A stretch of 64,000 bases of DNA, taken from the NCBI RefSeq assembly GCF_014207425.1, contig NZ_JACHFF010000001.1:682001-746000 (forward strand), read 5' to 3'. Under the pieces are notes generated by a model. It worked only from the letters and a program-made list of their open reading frames with translations. It had not been told where the DNA came from and searched no databases. The stretch comes from Jeotgalicoccus coquinae (GTDB taxonomy: Bacteria > Bacillota > Bacilli > Staphylococcales > Salinicoccaceae). How positions within the stretch are numbered: position 1 is the first letter of the stretch; each line of letters begins with the position of its first letter. Below are positions 62,631-64,000 of the stretch, piece by piece. The position numbers and the translations under genes are program-made.

Positions 62631-63983
62631 TTAGAAAAACTCTTTGAACAATGCTTTGATTGACGGTTCGTGATCTTTTGTCTTAATTGCAAACATCATA
62701 CTGTACTCGGTAGAGCCCTGGTTCATCATACGGATATTGACCTTTTCCCCGGCAAGAGCTGCTGTCACGCGGCTGACAATCCCGACCTGGCGGGCCATCC
62801 CGAGACCTACGATAAAGAGCATGCTCAGATCATCTTCAACTTCAATCCATTCCGGTTCAAGCTGAAGGTTAATTTCCCCGATGATTTTATCGAGTGAGTC
62901 ATTATTTTCGAACTGATTGGAGCGCATAATAATCGAAATGTCATCGATACCGGAAGGCATATGTTCATAAGAAATATGATAGTCTTCCAGAATCTGCAAA
63001 ATGCGCCGTGTAAAACCGACTTCCTTATTCAGTAAATACTTATGCAGCGAGATAGACGTAAATCCTTCATCACAGCTGAAGCCGATTACCGGGATATTCG
63101 GATCAAGTTCGCGTTCCGGAACTATTTTAGTGCCTTCAATATGAGGTGCATTCGTATTGCGGATCATTACAGGGATTTTTTCCTGATAGAGCGGCTCCAG
63201 TGCTTCATCGTGGAAAATGCCGAACCCGGCATACGCAAGTTCACGCATTTCACGATATGTAATTTCCTCAATTTGATACGGCTCATCGATAATACCCGGA
63301 TGTGCAGCATATATATGAGACTCATCCGTATAGTTTTCGTATAAGTCCGCACGGATACCGCGGGCAATAATGGCACCTGTAATATCGGAGCCGCCGCGGG
63401 CGAATGTCACGATATTGCCGTTATCTGAAATACCGTAGAAGCCGGGAATGACGAGAACGTCTTCGGGATAATCTTTTAATTTATTAATGTCATCGTATGA
63501 CGAAGGAATCAGACGGGCGTTGGCAGGTGTATTGGTTACTTTAATTCCTGCTTCTTCCGGTGATACATATTTTGCGCTGAAGCCGAGCGACTGGAAGTAC
63601 GTGCTGATCAGACGGGCGTTAAAATCCTCACCGCGTGATTTCAGTGCATCGAGCAGCGCCTCTTCATCTTCAATTGCTGTTAAATAGTCGCGTAAAGTAC
63701 GTTCGAAATCATCGAGCAGCGAACGGTCGATGGATAATTCATCGATAATCGACTCGTAACGTCTCAGAATTTCGCTTAATGCATCCTCAGTATCGAGACC
63801 TGTAACTTTGTTCGTGTGCAGTGCGATAAGCATGTCGGTAACTTTTACATCGTCATCGTGTCTTTTGCCGGGCGCGCTCACGACAATGGTTTTAATGTCT
63901 TTATCGTTTTGGACTATGGATGCGACTTTCTGGATTTGTGTTGCATTAGATAGGGAACTTCCACCAAATTTAGCTACTTTCAT
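62631..63983 (-). CDS. lysC: Aspartate kinase
   Basis: A 450-residue monofunctional aspartokinase. The N-terminal kinase domain starts MKVAKFGGSSLSNATQI and has FARGGSDITGAIIARGI (Asp and ATP-site region) and YENYTDESHIYAAHPGII. Two C-terminal ACT domains contain TSISLHKYLLN and FIVGLGMARQVGIVSRV, the effector-binding half. It phosphorylates aspartate, the first step to lysine, threonine and methionine. The ATG at 63983 is chosen; the GTG at 63992 is within the AAAGGTG ribosome binding site. Upstream control (L-box or T-box) would lie beyond the window end. Confidence 0.93.
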   Translation of the reverse strand: MKVAKFGGSSLSNATQIQKVASIVQNDKDIKTIVVSAPGKRHDDDVKVTDMLIALHTNKVTGLDTEDALSEILRRYESIIDELSIDRSLLDDFERTLRDYLTAIEDEEALLDALKSRGEDFNARLISTYFQSLGFSAKYVSPEEAGIKVTNTPANARLIPSSYDDINKLKDYPEDVLVIPGFYGISDNGNIVTFARGGSDITGAIIARGIRADLYENYTDESHIYAAHPGIIDEPYQIEEITYREMRELAYAGFGIFHDEALEPLYQEKIPVMIRNTNAPHIEGTKIVPERELDPNIPVIGFSCDEGFTSISLHKYLLNKEVGFTRRILQILEDYHISYEHMPSGIDDISIIMRSNQFENNDSLDKIIGEINLQLEPEWIEVEDDLSMLFIVGLGMARQVGIVSRVTAALAGEKVNIRMMNQGSTEYSMMFAIKTKDHEPSIKALFKEFF

Positions 63984-64000
63984 ATTAAACACCTTTTTTT

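Overview
The window looks like chromosome of a low-GC Gram-positive bacterium of the Staphylococcaceae. Pointers are the gene order relA-dtd-lytH-hisS-aspS, the block rplU-prp-rpmA-obg with a Prp-cleavable bL27, ruvAB-queA-tgt-yajC-secDF-recJ-apt, fused SecDF, mreCD without mreB beside it, and frequent GGAGG ribosome binding sites. A complete ba3-type oxidase and a Bacillus-type Fnr suggest one of the environmental or halotolerant genera (Jeotgalicoccus or Salinicoccus type) rather than Staphylococcus itself; the genus is an inference. Replication and transcription mostly run along the + strand. No prophage, transposase, tRNA, rRNA or CRISPR array was seen.

Region by region. 1-8.2 kb: end of a peptide-binding protein, an AbgT transporter, a heterodimeric ABC exporter, ccdA/ccdC with a convergent yneK homologue, then three tiny genes (DUF1659, DUF2922, YvrJ). 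8.2-15 kb: sbcDC, a SCO lipoprotein, a butanediol-dehydrogenase-like enzyme, a DJ-1/PfpI protein. 15-18.2 kb (minus strand): an M20D amidohydrolase with two small membrane proteins that probably form one transporter. 18.4-21.7 kb: an acidic lipoprotein that appears to start at ATC, comC, radC and a small unknown gene. 21.9-34.6 kb: a mixed block (cggR-gapA, K+ channel, oxidoreductases, chrA, rRNA methyltransferase, sprT, and a SAM-riboswitch metNIQ-aminotransferase operon) lying between radC and mreC, which are neighbours in related genomes. 34.6-54.6 kb: conserved housekeeping run mreC to aspS, with an L21 leader and a T-box. 54.6-64 kb: a YwaF-like protein, cbaDBA oxidase divergent from fnr, 6S RNA, rarA, cymR, a UbiB-like kinase and aspartokinase.

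Themes. Several genes belong to aerobic respiration and its assembly: ba3 oxidase, SCO copper chaperone, CcdA thiol carrier, and an Fnr with a C-terminal C-x2-C-x4-C motif and an Fnr-type box in front of it. Sulfur amino acid control appears three times: the SAM riboswitch operon, cymR and lysC.

The most unusual feature is a set of three tandem-repeat arrays (6.9, 15.1-15.6 and 26.8-27.15 kb). All have a unit of exactly 41 bp, all lie between convergent genes, and their units look related; two keep the same hairpin with a paired substitution. Several starts were moved inward because a GTG inside the Shine-Dalgarno AGGTG extends the open frame artificially.
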